Shown: piece after piece, positions 49,753 to 61,398 of the stretch
Numbering within the stretch: position 1 is the stretch's first letter
Layout: the number at the start of each line of letters is the position of its first letter
DNA from: Maricaulis sp.
GTDB lineage: Bacteria; Pseudomonadota; Alphaproteobacteria; Caulobacterales; Maricaulaceae
DNA length: 64,000 nucleotides
Assembly (NCBI RefSeq): GCF_030149235.1
Contig: NZ_JASBRW010000024.1
Coordinates: 1-64,000, forward strand
Direction: 5' to 3'
Notes under the pieces: model-generated
The model's input: only the letters and a program-made list of their open reading frames with translations
Database searches by the model: none
What the model was told of the DNA's origin: nothing
Position numbers and translations under genes: made by a program

Positions 49753-49934
49753 TGCTGAATGACCGCCTCGGCGACGGCCTGTTTTTGATTTGGGTGGGGG
49801 TGGTCGGAGGAGTACTTGGCGGTGCGGCTTTTGCCTTAGATCCATCAAGCCGCGCGGTTATCGTGCTGATTTTATCAGTCGGATTCCTGATCATCGGCCT
49901 ATTGATGCGATGGCTGCGCGGCGCACGCTCATGA
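49752..49934 (+). CDS. Small two-TM protein overlapping polA stop codon
   Basis: MLNDRLGDGLFLIWVGVVGGVLGGAAFALDPSSRAVIVLILSVGFLIIGLLMRWLRGARS; TAATG overlap. Confidence 0.5.
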   Translation: MLNDRLGDGLFLIWVGVVGGVLGGAAFALDPSSRAVIVLILSVGFLIIGLLMRWLRGARS

Positions 49935-50059
49935 GGTTTCCCGGCGAGACGGGCGTGCGCTATCGCAATAAGCCATTCGCCGGGCTCCACCGCGGGCGGG
50001 GGAGCTGGGCTTGAGCCCGCAGGGATCAAGGTCTGAGGGGGGCAAAGCGCCTGCCCTCA

Positions 50060-50107
50060 CTTCCCCCCTGCGTCCCTTCGGGACACCTCCCCCGTCCACG
50101 GGGGAGG
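50060..50107. repeat. REP-like intergenic double hairpin
   Basis: GTCCC-TTCG-GGAC followed by CCTCCCCCGTCCACGGGGGAGG palindrome. Confidence 0.5.
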
Positions 50108-50124
50108 CCGGAGCTCGGTTCAGG

Positions 50125-50643
50125 CTAAATTGGCGAACAATCAAACCGGCGGCGGTCAGTATCAGTGGCTTCAAACGCCTCCGGATCGGCCCAGATACGG
50201 CGGTAGAGGATGAGGCCGGTATCGGTAGGCGCCTCGATCACGCCCTCGCCGGACGCCTGACCCCGCGCAGCGAGCGTATAGGTCACCACCCCACCCTCCA
50301 TATCGCGATCATTGACCACGGCGTAGTTATTGGTGCGATTGTCGAAAAAGCTCACCGAGGCATAGCCGCCATCACTGGGTGCCGGGGCGGTGACGGTCAT
50401 CGGGCCGTTGGAGACATCGAACAGGCAGCCGGAATAGAGGATGTCCGGGCTCGGCCGTACGACCGAGCGCGCGGTTTCGTCGATCGGAGGGGCGTGGCCC
50501 TCTTCATTGGCGACACCGCCGAGGACCTCGAACCGTTCCATCGCCTGGGTCATGATGAAACCGGGCAGGAAGCCGAGCATGAGCTGGAAGCCGAGGACCA
50601 GGCCGACCAGGCCGGCGGCAGCGGGGATGAGCCAGCGGGTCAT
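50125..50643 (-). CDS. DUF1254-like domain protein
   Basis: ARSVVRPSPDILYSGCLFDVSNGPMTVTAPAPSDGGYASVSFFDNRTNNYAVVNDR. Confidence 0.75.
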   Translation of the reverse strand: MTRWLIPAAAGLVGLVLGFQLMLGFLPGFIMTQAMERFEVLGGVANEEGHAPPIDETARSVVRPSPDILYSGCLFDVSNGPMTVTAPAPSDGGYASVSFFDNRTNNYAVVNDRDMEGGVVTYTLAARGQASGEGVIEAPTDTGLILYRRIWADPEAFEATDTDRRRFDCSPI

Positions 50644-51233
50644 GAGGCACCTCCGCAGGTCAGGCGCTCGACGGCGGGCAGCACCGCCACACCCGGATCG
50701 GCGACAATCGACTCGGACGGATTATACAGCCGCAGGGTCAGATTGAAGGCGCCGCCATTTTCCGGGCTGACCCAGAAGCCGTCGGCCTGTTGGCGCGAAA
50801 CGGTGACCGCAAAGTTCTGCTGCTCGCCGGCATCCTGGGCCGAGACGGAATGCGCTTCCAGCCCGTTGACCGGCAGGAAATCGTCCTCGGCATAGAGCGT
50901 CAGGCTCCACCAGCGCGCATCGGGCTGGGCGGTGAACACCACGCGGTAATCGCATGTTTCATCCAACGTCCGGCCGTCGCTATCGGTGTCGGCGCTGAAA
51001 TACACCGTCTCCTCGCGTGACATCGCCAAAAGGCCACGGCGGGCAATGATGGAGCGGACAATATCGGGCGCATCGGGCGATCCGATATGCACATTCGTCC
51101 GCCAGGGATCGACCTTGACCCCTCCGAACTCGGCCGGACCGAAAACGAGGAAGACCGCCAGACAGGACCCGATCACGAGGCCCGCAAGCGCGGTGAGGGC
51201 GCTGCGAATTATCATGGCGGCGAGGTTAGCCAT
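50640..51233 (-). CDS. DUF1214-like domain protein
   Basis: WWSLTLYAEDDFLPVNGLEAHSVS...DGFWVSPENGGAFNLTLRLYNPSESI; ATGA coupling with DUF1254 gene. Confidence 0.82.
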   Translation of the reverse strand: MANLAAMIIRSALTALAGLVIGSCLAVFLVFGPAEFGGVKVDPWRTNVHIGSPDAPDIVRSIIARRGLLAMSREETVYFSADTDSDGRTLDETCDYRVVFTAQPDARWWSLTLYAEDDFLPVNGLEAHSVSAQDAGEQQNFAVTVSRQQADGFWVSPENGGAFNLTLRLYNPSESIVADPGVAVLPAVERLTCGGAS

Positions 51234-51272
51234 GAAGCGCGGGCAAGGACAAGCGTGTCCGCGTTCAGGCGG

Positions 51273-53771
<2,499 letters not shown>

Positions 53772-54506
53772 TCAGATCCAGTAGCCTGCCGCATTGGCCC
53801 AGCTATGCATCAGAACCGGCAGCAGAAGACTACCCGTCGCCGCCCGGATATAGGTCCAGAACACGGCATAGATCAGCGGCAGGATTTCAAAGGCGATGAA
53901 GACCACGCCCCAGTCCGCATCCACGCGCAAGGCGTGGGTAACGTAGAACAGAGCAACCGAAATCAGGGCGCCGAAGCCGAAGGGGGCACCGAGAATGTGG
54001 ATCTGCGGCTTGAACGCCCGGTCCAGCATCAAAAGGAGCACGCCACGATAAACGAGCTCTTCGTCTAGGCTCGGCATGGTCATCTGGTAGGCCATGTCAA
54101 TGACCGGCTCGACCTTCACGCCCGGCCAGTACCAGTAGACGAAAGCCGCATTGGCAAGAATGAAGACCACCGTGACCACATAGCCCAGCCCGACGGCGGG
54201 GCCGTTTTGCTTCCAGGTGAAACCCCATTCAGCCCATTTTCCGCGGAAGATCAGGGCAGCCACAGCCAGCGTCGTGGCCACGGCAGCGATCTTGCCCTCC
54301 CAGTTATAGCGGCCGCCCAGAATATCTGGGTAGATATCCCCGGCGACGCCAAGAAAGAGCACCAGCTTGGTGACACCGAAGAAGGCCACCGCACCGATCA
54401 GCCAGCTCCATTGCACGCGCCCGCGCAACAGCACGGCCGCGGCAACACACAACACCAGCAAGACCACCGCCTCGGCGATGACCTGATTGTAAATTCCAAA
54501 ACTCAT
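53772..54506 (-). CDS. CPBP-family intramembrane protease
   Basis: MPSLDEELVYRGVLLLML (EExxxR), multi-TM, VLMHSWANAAGY. Confidence 0.87.
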   Translation of the reverse strand: MSFGIYNQVIAEAVVLLVLCVAAAVLLRGRVQWSWLIGAVAFFGVTKLVLFLGVAGDIYPDILGGRYNWEGKIAAVATTLAVAALIFRGKWAEWGFTWKQNGPAVGLGYVVTVVFILANAAFVYWYWPGVKVEPVIDMAYQMTMPSLDEELVYRGVLLLMLDRAFKPQIHILGAPFGFGALISVALFYVTHALRVDADWGVVFIAFEILPLIYAVFWTYIRAATGSLLLPVLMHSWANAAGYWI

Positions 54507-54545
54507 TATGTCCCCCGGTTGTCCCGTTTTAGGCACTATAGGCGC

Positions 54546-55169
54546 TTACCGCGTGAGAAGAACAAGGGAGATTGTGACCATCACCAGTCCCGTCACGATA
54601 TCAGCACCACGCCGAACCGATGGCTTTTCCAGCCAGTCTCGGGCCCGGTGCGCCCCGATGATGTAGAGCGCGGCCGCCGGCACAGCGAGGGCGATCATGA
54701 TCGCCACCATCAGCGCATAGGTGATCGGGGTGATCTGGTCGAGCGGCACAAAAGCCGGAACCAGGGTCAGGTAGAAGACGATCGGCTTGGGATTGGAGAG
54801 TGGCATGGCCACGCCCGCAACATAGGTCGCCGCCCAGCCGCGCTTGGACCCGGTGGGAAAGACCGGTTTGGGCCGCGCCCCCGTCCAGGCGCTCCAGAAA
54901 GCCTTGAAAGCCAGCCAGCCGAGATAGCTGGCCCCGATGATCTTGGCCGCGAGCCAGAACGGGCCGAGAGTTTCTGCCAATGCGGACAGGCCGGTCACCG
55001 CCAGGGTGAACCAGAAGATATCACCGGTGAGAATGCCCACGCCGTACATGCCGGCATGCCAGGGCCCGGTATCGAGCGTGCGCGCGATCATGGCGGCAAT
55101 GCCGGGGCCGGGCGTCAGGAAGAGAATGACCAGCGCGCCGGCAAAGAGAAGCAGGTTTTCAAGCGTCAT
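54546..55169 (-). CDS. LysE/RhtB-family amino-acid exporter
   Basis: LFLTPGPGIAAMIARTLDTGPWHAGMYGVGILTGD; KIIGASYLGWLAFKAF. Confidence 0.92.
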   Translation of the reverse strand: MTLENLLLFAGALVILFLTPGPGIAAMIARTLDTGPWHAGMYGVGILTGDIFWFTLAVTGLSALAETLGPFWLAAKIIGASYLGWLAFKAFWSAWTGARPKPVFPTGSKRGWAATYVAGVAMPLSNPKPIVFYLTLVPAFVPLDQITPITYALMVAIMIALAVPAAALYIIGAHRARDWLEKPSVRRGADIVTGLVMVTISLVLLTR

Positions 55170-55175
55170 GCCGCG

Positions 55176-55814
55176 TCAGTCCGCCTCGGTGACGAGATAG
55201 CCATAGGCGAAATCGGCGATTGCCCGGACGAAGTCCAGATCGCTTACTGTCATTTGCGATCCGACGCCATCTTCCGGGTAGAGGGCTCGCTCGGTCAGGG
55301 CCGTGTTGAAATGATAGGACAGCATTTCCGCCGCCTCCTGACGGGGCCGCTTGATCTCGTCGGAGAAGGCATCGATCAAAGTGCCGTAGCTGTCCTGGCT
55401 CGCAGCGAGAAGCGCGTCCCATTCCTCCCCCACCAGGTCAGGCCGCAGCCGGGCATAAAGATGGGCCTCGCGGGCGACACCGCGTTCGCTCGTGAGGAAG
55501 GTCCAGGATTGCTCCGTCAGCTGGCGCAGAACAGTTTTCAGCCCGCCCTCCGGCTCGACCACCACACCGCCAGCCGAGCCCATAAAGGCATCCAGCCGCT
55601 GTTTGTAGATTTCGAACAGGACCGGAATAAAAGCGTCCTTGTTTTCAAACCGCCGGTAGACCGTGCCGACAGCCAGACCGGCTTCGCGGGCGATATCCGC
55701 CACGGTGACCTCGGCAAAGGACCGCTCGCGCAATAGGCACTCCAGTGCTTTCAACAGCTTGTCGCGTGTAGCACGCGATCTTGATTGCAATGCCGGGCGG
55801 GCACCTTGACTCAC
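55176..55814 (-). CDS. TetR-family transcriptional regulator
   Basis: SRATRDKLLKALECLLRERSFAEVTVADIAREAGLAVGTVYRRFENKDAFIPVLFE. Confidence 0.94.
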   Translation of the reverse strand: MSQGARPALQSRSRATRDKLLKALECLLRERSFAEVTVADIAREAGLAVGTVYRRFENKDAFIPVLFEIYKQRLDAFMGSAGGVVVEPEGGLKTVLRQLTEQSWTFLTSERGVAREAHLYARLRPDLVGEEWDALLAASQDSYGTLIDAFSDEIKRPRQEAAEMLSYHFNTALTERALYPEDGVGSQMTVSDLDFVRAIADFAYGYLVTEAD

Positions 55815-55829
55815 CGTTCTTCACTCCGC

Positions 55830-55859
55830 ATATGTGAATGCGAATACGCATTCACATAT
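55830..55859. promoter_or_regulatory. TetR-type operator candidate (perfect 13-bp inverted repeat)
   Basis: ATATGTGAATGCG-AATA-CGCATTCACATAT between divergent tetR and CPBP genes. Confidence 0.8.
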
Positions 55860-55914
55860 AGTGTCGCATGAACCGCTCAATGGCGGCAAGACCAACATCA
55901 CAGGAGATTGGCCA

Positions 55915-56676
55915 ATGAGCGCCATTTACGACTGGATCCCGACTGAACCCTATCTCGCGGCCGCCCTTGTCGGCATGGCGGTCTTCTTAGTCCTCGGCTG
56001 GTGGCGCGAACCCCGGATCAAGGCCCGGATCCGTGCTGGCGGAGAGGATGCCCGCCTTCCCGTCTATAACTCGGTCATGCTGCATTTGTGGGCCCTCAGC
56101 GGGCTGGTTCTCGCGCTCTGGCTGCTGTCGGGCCGAAACCTTGCAGACATTGGCCTTCAGGCAGGGCCGGGCGGCTGGCCGGGCTGGCTGGCCTGGGGCA
56201 TCACCGCCGCGGGTATCGCATATCTGATCTTCTCTCTGGTGAGCGCCAGCCTGTCGCGCAAATCCCGGATTGACCTGCGGCGCCAGATTGCTGAGAGCGG
56301 CGATCTCGACATGATCCGCCCGGAAAGCGCAGCCGAGTTTCGCCGCTTCAACTGGGTGGCCGTCACCGCCGGCGTGACCGAGGAAATCCTGTTCCGCGGC
56401 TTCCTGATTGCGATCTTTGCACTCTTCCTGCCGCTCTGGGCCGCAGCCATCGCGGCACTCGCGCTGTTTGTTCTGGGACATTCCTACCAGGGGCCCGCAG
56501 GCATGCTGCGCATCCTGCCCATCAGTATTATCCTGACCATGACCTATGTCCTGTCCGGATCACTCTGGCCCGGCATCATCCTGCACGCCTTTGTCGACCT
56601 CGCCGGGGGCGGCCTGTTCCAGATCACAGCGAAATTCGACGCCGCCGATCGCGAGGCCGAGCCCGCCGAGGCCTAA
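55915..56676 (+). CDS. CPBP-family intramembrane protease
   Basis: GVTEEILFRGFLIAIF (EExxxR), multi-TM, LWPGIILHAFVDLAGG. Confidence 0.9.
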   Translation: MSAIYDWIPTEPYLAAALVGMAVFLVLGWWREPRIKARIRAGGEDARLPVYNSVMLHLWALSGLVLALWLLSGRNLADIGLQAGPGGWPGWLAWGITAAGIAYLIFSLVSASLSRKSRIDLRRQIAESGDLDMIRPESAAEFRRFNWVAVTAGVTEEILFRGFLIAIFALFLPLWAAAIAALALFVLGHSYQGPAGMLRILPISIILTMTYVLSGSLWPGIILHAFVDLAGGGLFQITAKFDAADREAEPAEA

Positions 56677-57845
56677 CCCGGCTCAATTACGGCCTGGTCG
56701 ACCCGCAGGAACTGGGCCTCGGTGCCAAACGGCTCGAACAAGACCCGCTCCACCCCGGTCAGCCAGGCTTGTGATCCGGTGGCGATGATTTCCTGCGCCA
56801 GACCCTCGCGCCGTTGCGCATCGAGGTGGGCGCAGGCTTCGTCAAACAAGAGCAAAGGCGCGACACCCCAGTTCGCGGCGAGGACACGGGCCTGGGCCAG
56901 GGTCAGGGTCAGGATCAGCGCCTTCTGTTCACCGGTCGAACAATCCGCCGCCAATTGCAGCTTATCCCGGTGGTGGGCGACCAATTCGGTTCGGTGCGGC
57001 CCCCGGGTCAAAGTCCGGCCCGCCGCCCCATCCCGCGCCCGGCCAGACTTCAGCGCCTCCAGGAAACGGTCTTCGACGTCGCCCACCGGCATGCCTTCGG
57101 CCAGATCCTGCTCGACATCACCATCAAGCCCGAGATCCGCGCGCGGAAAGGCGCCGTCCGGGCGATCATCGATTGCCGTCTGCAAACGGATCAGCGCATC
57201 GAGCCGTGCGGCAGCCATGGCGACACCGTGTCCGGCCATTTCACGCTCGATCGCATCCAGCCAGGCCGGGTCGGCCCGGCCCTCATCCAGAAGGCGCTGG
57301 CGGCGGGTCCGGGTCTTTTCATACGCGATGGCCGCTTCGGCATGAGCAGGATCGGCGGCATAGACCAGACGGTCGAAGAATTTCAGCCGGTCGGCCCGGG
57401 GCCCGGCAAAAAGCCGATCCTGGGCCGGCGTCAGCCAGATCATGGGGGCGAGACGCGCCAGGGTGGCCTGGGACACATTCTCGCCGTCGACACGGGTTTC
57501 GCGGCGGCCACCCGCCTGCACACCCACGCCAACGCGATATTGCTCCTCACCATGCTCGAGTTCAGCGAACACGGCCCAGCCCGGCGCCTGCAACCCGTCA
57601 TGCTTGCGCGCCACGGCATCGCTGCCGGCCGAGCGCATGCCCTTGCCCGGAGCAAAGAAGGAAATGGCTTCCAAGAGATTGGTCTTGCCGGCGCCATTCT
57701 CGCCGTAGAGCGCGACCGGGCGGGCATCGAGGTCGAGGCCGAGCGCGGCGTAACAGCGAAAGTCAGTGAGCTGTAAACGACGAACCGCCGCAGGCGGGGC
57801 CGGCGGCGGTTGCGTGTCATTCATGTCGGATTGTCCGCCCGTCAC
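56673..57845 (-). CDS. recF: DNA replication/repair protein RecF
   Basis: LQLTDFRCYAALGLDLDARPVALYGENGAGKTNLLEAISFFAPGKGMR; STGEQKALILTLTLAQA; LLLFDEACAHLD. Confidence 0.97.
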   Translation of the reverse strand: MTGGQSDMNDTQPPPAPPAAVRRLQLTDFRCYAALGLDLDARPVALYGENGAGKTNLLEAISFFAPGKGMRSAGSDAVARKHDGLQAPGWAVFAELEHGEEQYRVGVGVQAGGRRETRVDGENVSQATLARLAPMIWLTPAQDRLFAGPRADRLKFFDRLVYAADPAHAEAAIAYEKTRTRRQRLLDEGRADPAWLDAIEREMAGHGVAMAAARLDALIRLQTAIDDRPDGAFPRADLGLDGDVEQDLAEGMPVGDVEDRFLEALKSGRARDGAAGRTLTRGPHRTELVAHHRDKLQLAADCSTGEQKALILTLTLAQARVLAANWGVAPLLLFDEACAHLDAQRREGLAQEIIATGSQAWLTGVERVLFEPFGTEAQFLRVDQAVIEPG

Positions 57846-58960
57846 ACCCGCAGCGGCATCAGCACGTAAAGCGCATCATTGTCGCCGCTATCGGTGACCA
57901 GGGCCGGCGAGGCGCTGTCGGCGAAATGGAATTGCGCCTGATCGCCTTCGATCTGCCCGGCGACATCGAGCATGTAGCGAGCGTTGAAACCGATCGCGAA
58001 GCTCTCATCGTCATAAGACACGGCGAGCTCTTCCTCGGCCTGGCCGCTTTCCGGGTTATTGACCGCCAGGGTCAGGGTTTCCGGGGCCAGCGACAGCTTC
58101 ACCGAGCGTGATTTCTCGACCGAGATCGTGGCGACACGATCGACAGCCTCGGCAAAGCGTTTGTTCTCGACCGACATCATGCGCGAATTGCCGCGCGGGA
58201 TAACGCGCTCATAATCCGGGAAAGCGCCATCGATGAGCTTGGACGTCAGGACTGCATTACCCAGGCGGAAGCGGATCTTGCCTTCCGAGACCGATACCTC
58301 GACCTCTTCCTCGGCGTCTTCCAGCAGGCGGCGGACTTCCTGCACCGTCTTGCGGGGCACGATCACACCCGGCATACCATCGGCGCCTTGCGGCAGATCA
58401 ATCTCGGCCAGGGCCAGGCGAACACCATCGGTCGCCACCGCGCGCAGCGTCTTGCGGCCATCGGTATCGGCGGCGTGCAGGTGGATACCGTTGAGGTAGT
58501 AGCGCGTCTCTTCCGTCGAAATGGCGAAACGCGTCTTGTCGATGAGACGCATCAGGTCACGCGCCTCGACCGTGAAGCGGTGCTCCAGAGCCTCGGTCGG
58601 CATGACCGGGAAATCACCCGGCGGCAGGGACGGAAGCGAGAAATTGGACCGGCCGGCCTTCAGCGTCAGACGCGGGTCGGACCCGTTCATCTCCAGGGTC
58701 ACATCGGAGCCGTCCGGGAGTTTGCGGGCAATGTCGTAGAGCGTGTGCGCCGGCGCGGTCACGAGACCTTCGCCATCACTGGTCGCCTCGGTCGTCTCGA
58801 GGATTTCGATATCCAGATCCGTAGCCGTGAAACTCACACCATCCGGTCCGGCCGTGATCAGCACATTGGACAGGATCGGAATCGTATTGCGTTTTTCAAC
58901 GACGGCCTGCACGTGGCCCAGAGCCTTAAGGAGCGTGGCGCGCTCGATCGTCAGCTTCAT
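57842..58960 (-). CDS. dnaN: DNA polymerase III beta subunit (sliding clamp)
   Basis: MKLTIERATLLKALGHVQAVVEKRNTIPILSNVLI; C-terminal YVLMPLRV. Confidence 0.98.
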   Translation of the reverse strand: MKLTIERATLLKALGHVQAVVEKRNTIPILSNVLITAGPDGVSFTATDLDIEILETTEATSDGEGLVTAPAHTLYDIARKLPDGSDVTLEMNGSDPRLTLKAGRSNFSLPSLPPGDFPVMPTEALEHRFTVEARDLMRLIDKTRFAISTEETRYYLNGIHLHAADTDGRKTLRAVATDGVRLALAEIDLPQGADGMPGVIVPRKTVQEVRRLLEDAEEEVEVSVSEGKIRFRLGNAVLTSKLIDGAFPDYERVIPRGNSRMMSVENKRFAEAVDRVATISVEKSRSVKLSLAPETLTLAVNNPESGQAEEELAVSYDDESFAIGFNARYMLDVAGQIEGDQAQFHFADSASPALVTDSGDNDALYVLMPLRV

Positions 58961-59104
58961 GTTTCGTGTTCCGCTTTCAGCGTCGGCCAGATACGGCGGG
59001 CCCGTTGGCCTGCCGGCGGCAAATCAGGTGGGTGAAAGAGGATACATGAAAACCGGCAACCGCAAGAACTTTATCCAGCGGCTGCGGGTTTTCCTGTTGG
59101 AATT

Positions 59105-60532
59105 TTAAAGACCGCGGAGCCCGCGAACCAGTGCATCCACGTCCTGGGCCAACGGATCACCGGCCTCGATCATCGAGGTGACCTTGTTGACCGCGTGAAT
59201 GACGGTGGAGTGGTCACGCCCGCCAAAACGGCGTCCGATATCCGGCAGCGACCGGGTCGTGAGCGTCTTGGACAGATACATGGCGACATGGCGCGGACGT
59301 ACAACGGACTGGGTCCGGCGCTTGGAACAGATATCCGCCGCCGTGACGCCGAAATGATTGGCGACCGCCTTCTGGATCTCATCCACGGTCAGACGCTTTT
59401 CCGAGCTCAGCGACAAGTCGCGCAGAGCCGAGGTCACGGCATCCATGGTCACCGGCAGGCCGAGCAGTGCGGTGCGGCAGATGACATTGTTCAGCACACC
59501 TTCCAGCTCACGCGCAGAAGAGGTGATACGGGCCGCCAGGAAGTCGCGCACGGACTCCGGTACGTCGAGAACCGGGTAGTGGCATTTCGCCTGCGCAATC
59601 TTGCAGTCGAGGATCTGTCGGCGCAGATCGAGGTCCGGCTTGGACAGCGGGCAGGACAAGCCGCCGGTCAGCAGTGAGCGCAGGCGCTCATCACCCATCG
59701 GCAATTCCGCCGGCGGACGGTGCGAGGCCAGGACGACCTGCTTGTTCTCGGCAATCAGTGCCGCGATCGTGTGCAGGAACTCATCCTCGGTCTTCGGCTT
59801 GCCGGCGATGAAGTGCACATCATCAATCAGCAGATAATCGACATTCCGGGTCGCTTCCTTGAAAGCCATTGTGTCGCGGGCCTTCATGGCGGTGACAAAA
59901 CCGGAGAGGAATTCCTCGGCCGTTAGATACAGCGCCTTGCGGCCGGGCTGGTTCTGCTCGACAGCAGAGGCGACGGCATGCATCAGGTGAGTCTTGCCGA
60001 CACCGTAATCGCCATAGAAGAAGACCGGGTTAAACGGCGGCGTGGAGGCGCTGACCATGGTCCGCGCCGCCGCGGCTGCCACTTCATTGGCCGGCCCGAC
60101 ACGGAAGGTATCGAAGGTGAAGCGCGGTTCCTCGCGGGACGGCTTGGCCTCGGCCTCCACCATGACGGCTTCGCGCGGCTCGACCGTCTTCGCACGCGGC
60201 GCTACCGCCGGTTGCGGCTCTTCCTGCCCTTCGGCTAGCAGATAGATCTCGCGCAAAGCCGGATCGGTTTCCGCCCAGATTCCGCGAATTCGGGCGCCTG
60301 CATGGTCCTCAACCCAGTCCCGGTTGAACGTGCTCGGGGCGACAATAATCACCGCGCCGCTCTCGGACAGACGCACGCGCAAACGTGCGATTTCTTGCGA
60401 GTAAAGAGCCCCACCAAGCTCATCGCGCAGACGGGCGCGGACCGTACGCCAAACACTCGAAATGACGTCCGCCCCGGACGTATCGAAACCGGATGCCGCA
60501 GCATCGGAAACAGCAAATTTATTCAACGCCAT
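59105..60532 (-). CDS. dnaA: Chromosomal replication initiator DnaA
   Basis: NPVFFYGDYGVGKTHLMHAVA Walker A; LIDDVHFIAGK; PDIGRRFGGRDHSTVIHAVNKV DnaA signature. Confidence 0.98.
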   Translation of the reverse strand: MALNKFAVSDAAASGFDTSGADVISSVWRTVRARLRDELGGALYSQEIARLRVRLSESGAVIIVAPSTFNRDWVEDHAGARIRGIWAETDPALREIYLLAEGQEEPQPAVAPRAKTVEPREAVMVEAEAKPSREEPRFTFDTFRVGPANEVAAAAARTMVSASTPPFNPVFFYGDYGVGKTHLMHAVASAVEQNQPGRKALYLTAEEFLSGFVTAMKARDTMAFKEATRNVDYLLIDDVHFIAGKPKTEDEFLHTIAALIAENKQVVLASHRPPAELPMGDERLRSLLTGGLSCPLSKPDLDLRRQILDCKIAQAKCHYPVLDVPESVRDFLAARITSSARELEGVLNNVICRTALLGLPVTMDAVTSALRDLSLSSEKRLTVDEIQKAVANHFGVTAADICSKRRTQSVVRPRHVAMYLSKTLTTRSLPDIGRRFGGRDHSTVIHAVNKVTSMIEAGDPLAQDVDALVRGLRGL

Positions 60533-60960
60533 TGTTAGCCACACTTCTCGTGTATCCTGCATCGAGGCAGGCTTCAGGTGTTTGTTTTTATGGCATAATC
60601 TCCCCTCGCCCAGCGCGCGCTTTTGCGCAGCGCTGCCGGAAAATGTTCCGCATGGGATAGATCGCCCTCAGGTGTCCAAAGGTTACGCTTTCCCTAATTT
60701 CGGTCAACAGGATTTCGCGCCTCGTTTTGGAGATTCTTCGCTTGACACGGGAAATCCGTGGACGGATGGGCGCTTGCGGTTTGTTACAATTTTGCGACAA
60801 CGCATCAAGTGATTTCCTGGAACGAGATTCGCCTCCGAGAGGACCTGCGAGAGCAGGCTTTTCAGGAAAAGCAAGCCGTCCGTACGCAGACGAATAAATA
60901 TTATATTCTTCACTTCAATACGGTCTGAAATTTCGAAATTGCAGCCGCTGCAGCGCACAA

Positions 60961-60995
60961 AGAAAAACACCCGCAACTCGCGTTGCGGGTGTTTC
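60961..60995 (-). terminator. Intrinsic terminator of rpsT
   Basis: AACACCCGCAAC-GCGA-GTTGCGGGTGTT followed by T run on minus strand. Confidence 0.9.
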
Positions 60996-61021
60996 CAAAT
61001 TCTCTGGAAGTCAGTCGCTGT

Positions 61022-61288
61022 TTAGGCGCTCATCGACTTCACGCGAGCCGCCAGGCGGGAAACCTTGCGCGAACCCGTATTCTTGTGAACCACGCCCTTG
61101 CCGACAGCGCGCATCATCTCGGACTCGGCGGAAACGAGTGCTGCCTTGGCAGCCGCCTGGTCGCCGGACGCGATCGCGAGCTCGACTTTTTTGACGAAGG
61201 TGCGCACACGCGAACGGCGGGCCTTGTTGACAGCCGTACGACGCGCGATCTTGCGGACCATTTTCTTGGCCGAAGAAGTGTTGGCCAT
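61022..61288 (-). CDS. rpsT: 30S ribosomal protein S20
   Basis: [36 protein letters not shown]. Confidence 0.97.
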   Translation of the reverse strand: MANTSSAKKMVRKIARRTAVNKARRSRVRTFVKKVELAIASGDQAAAKAALVSAESEMMRAVGKGVVHKNTGSRKVSRLAARVKSMSA

Positions 61289-61398
61289 GAGTGCAAACCT
61301 CTTGTGCGGCCGGAGCGATAAACCCCGGCAAAAACCGTGAGCGGCGGCGTATAGGCCTTGTGAGCCCGGGCGTCAACCACTCTATCCGCTAGAATGCC

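Noticed and set aside
54207-55736. 509-aa plus-strand ORF
   Set aside because: Antisense to CPBP, LysE and TetR genes, all with strong family motifs.
59060-59085. Single DnaA box-like TTATCCAGC between dnaN and dnaA
   Set aside because: Two mismatches to consensus and isolated; not convincing.
60563-61021. oriC between dnaA and rpsT
   Set aside because: I could not find canonical TTATCCACA DnaA boxes or a box cluster by eye; only composition and palindromes support it, so no origin feature is called.
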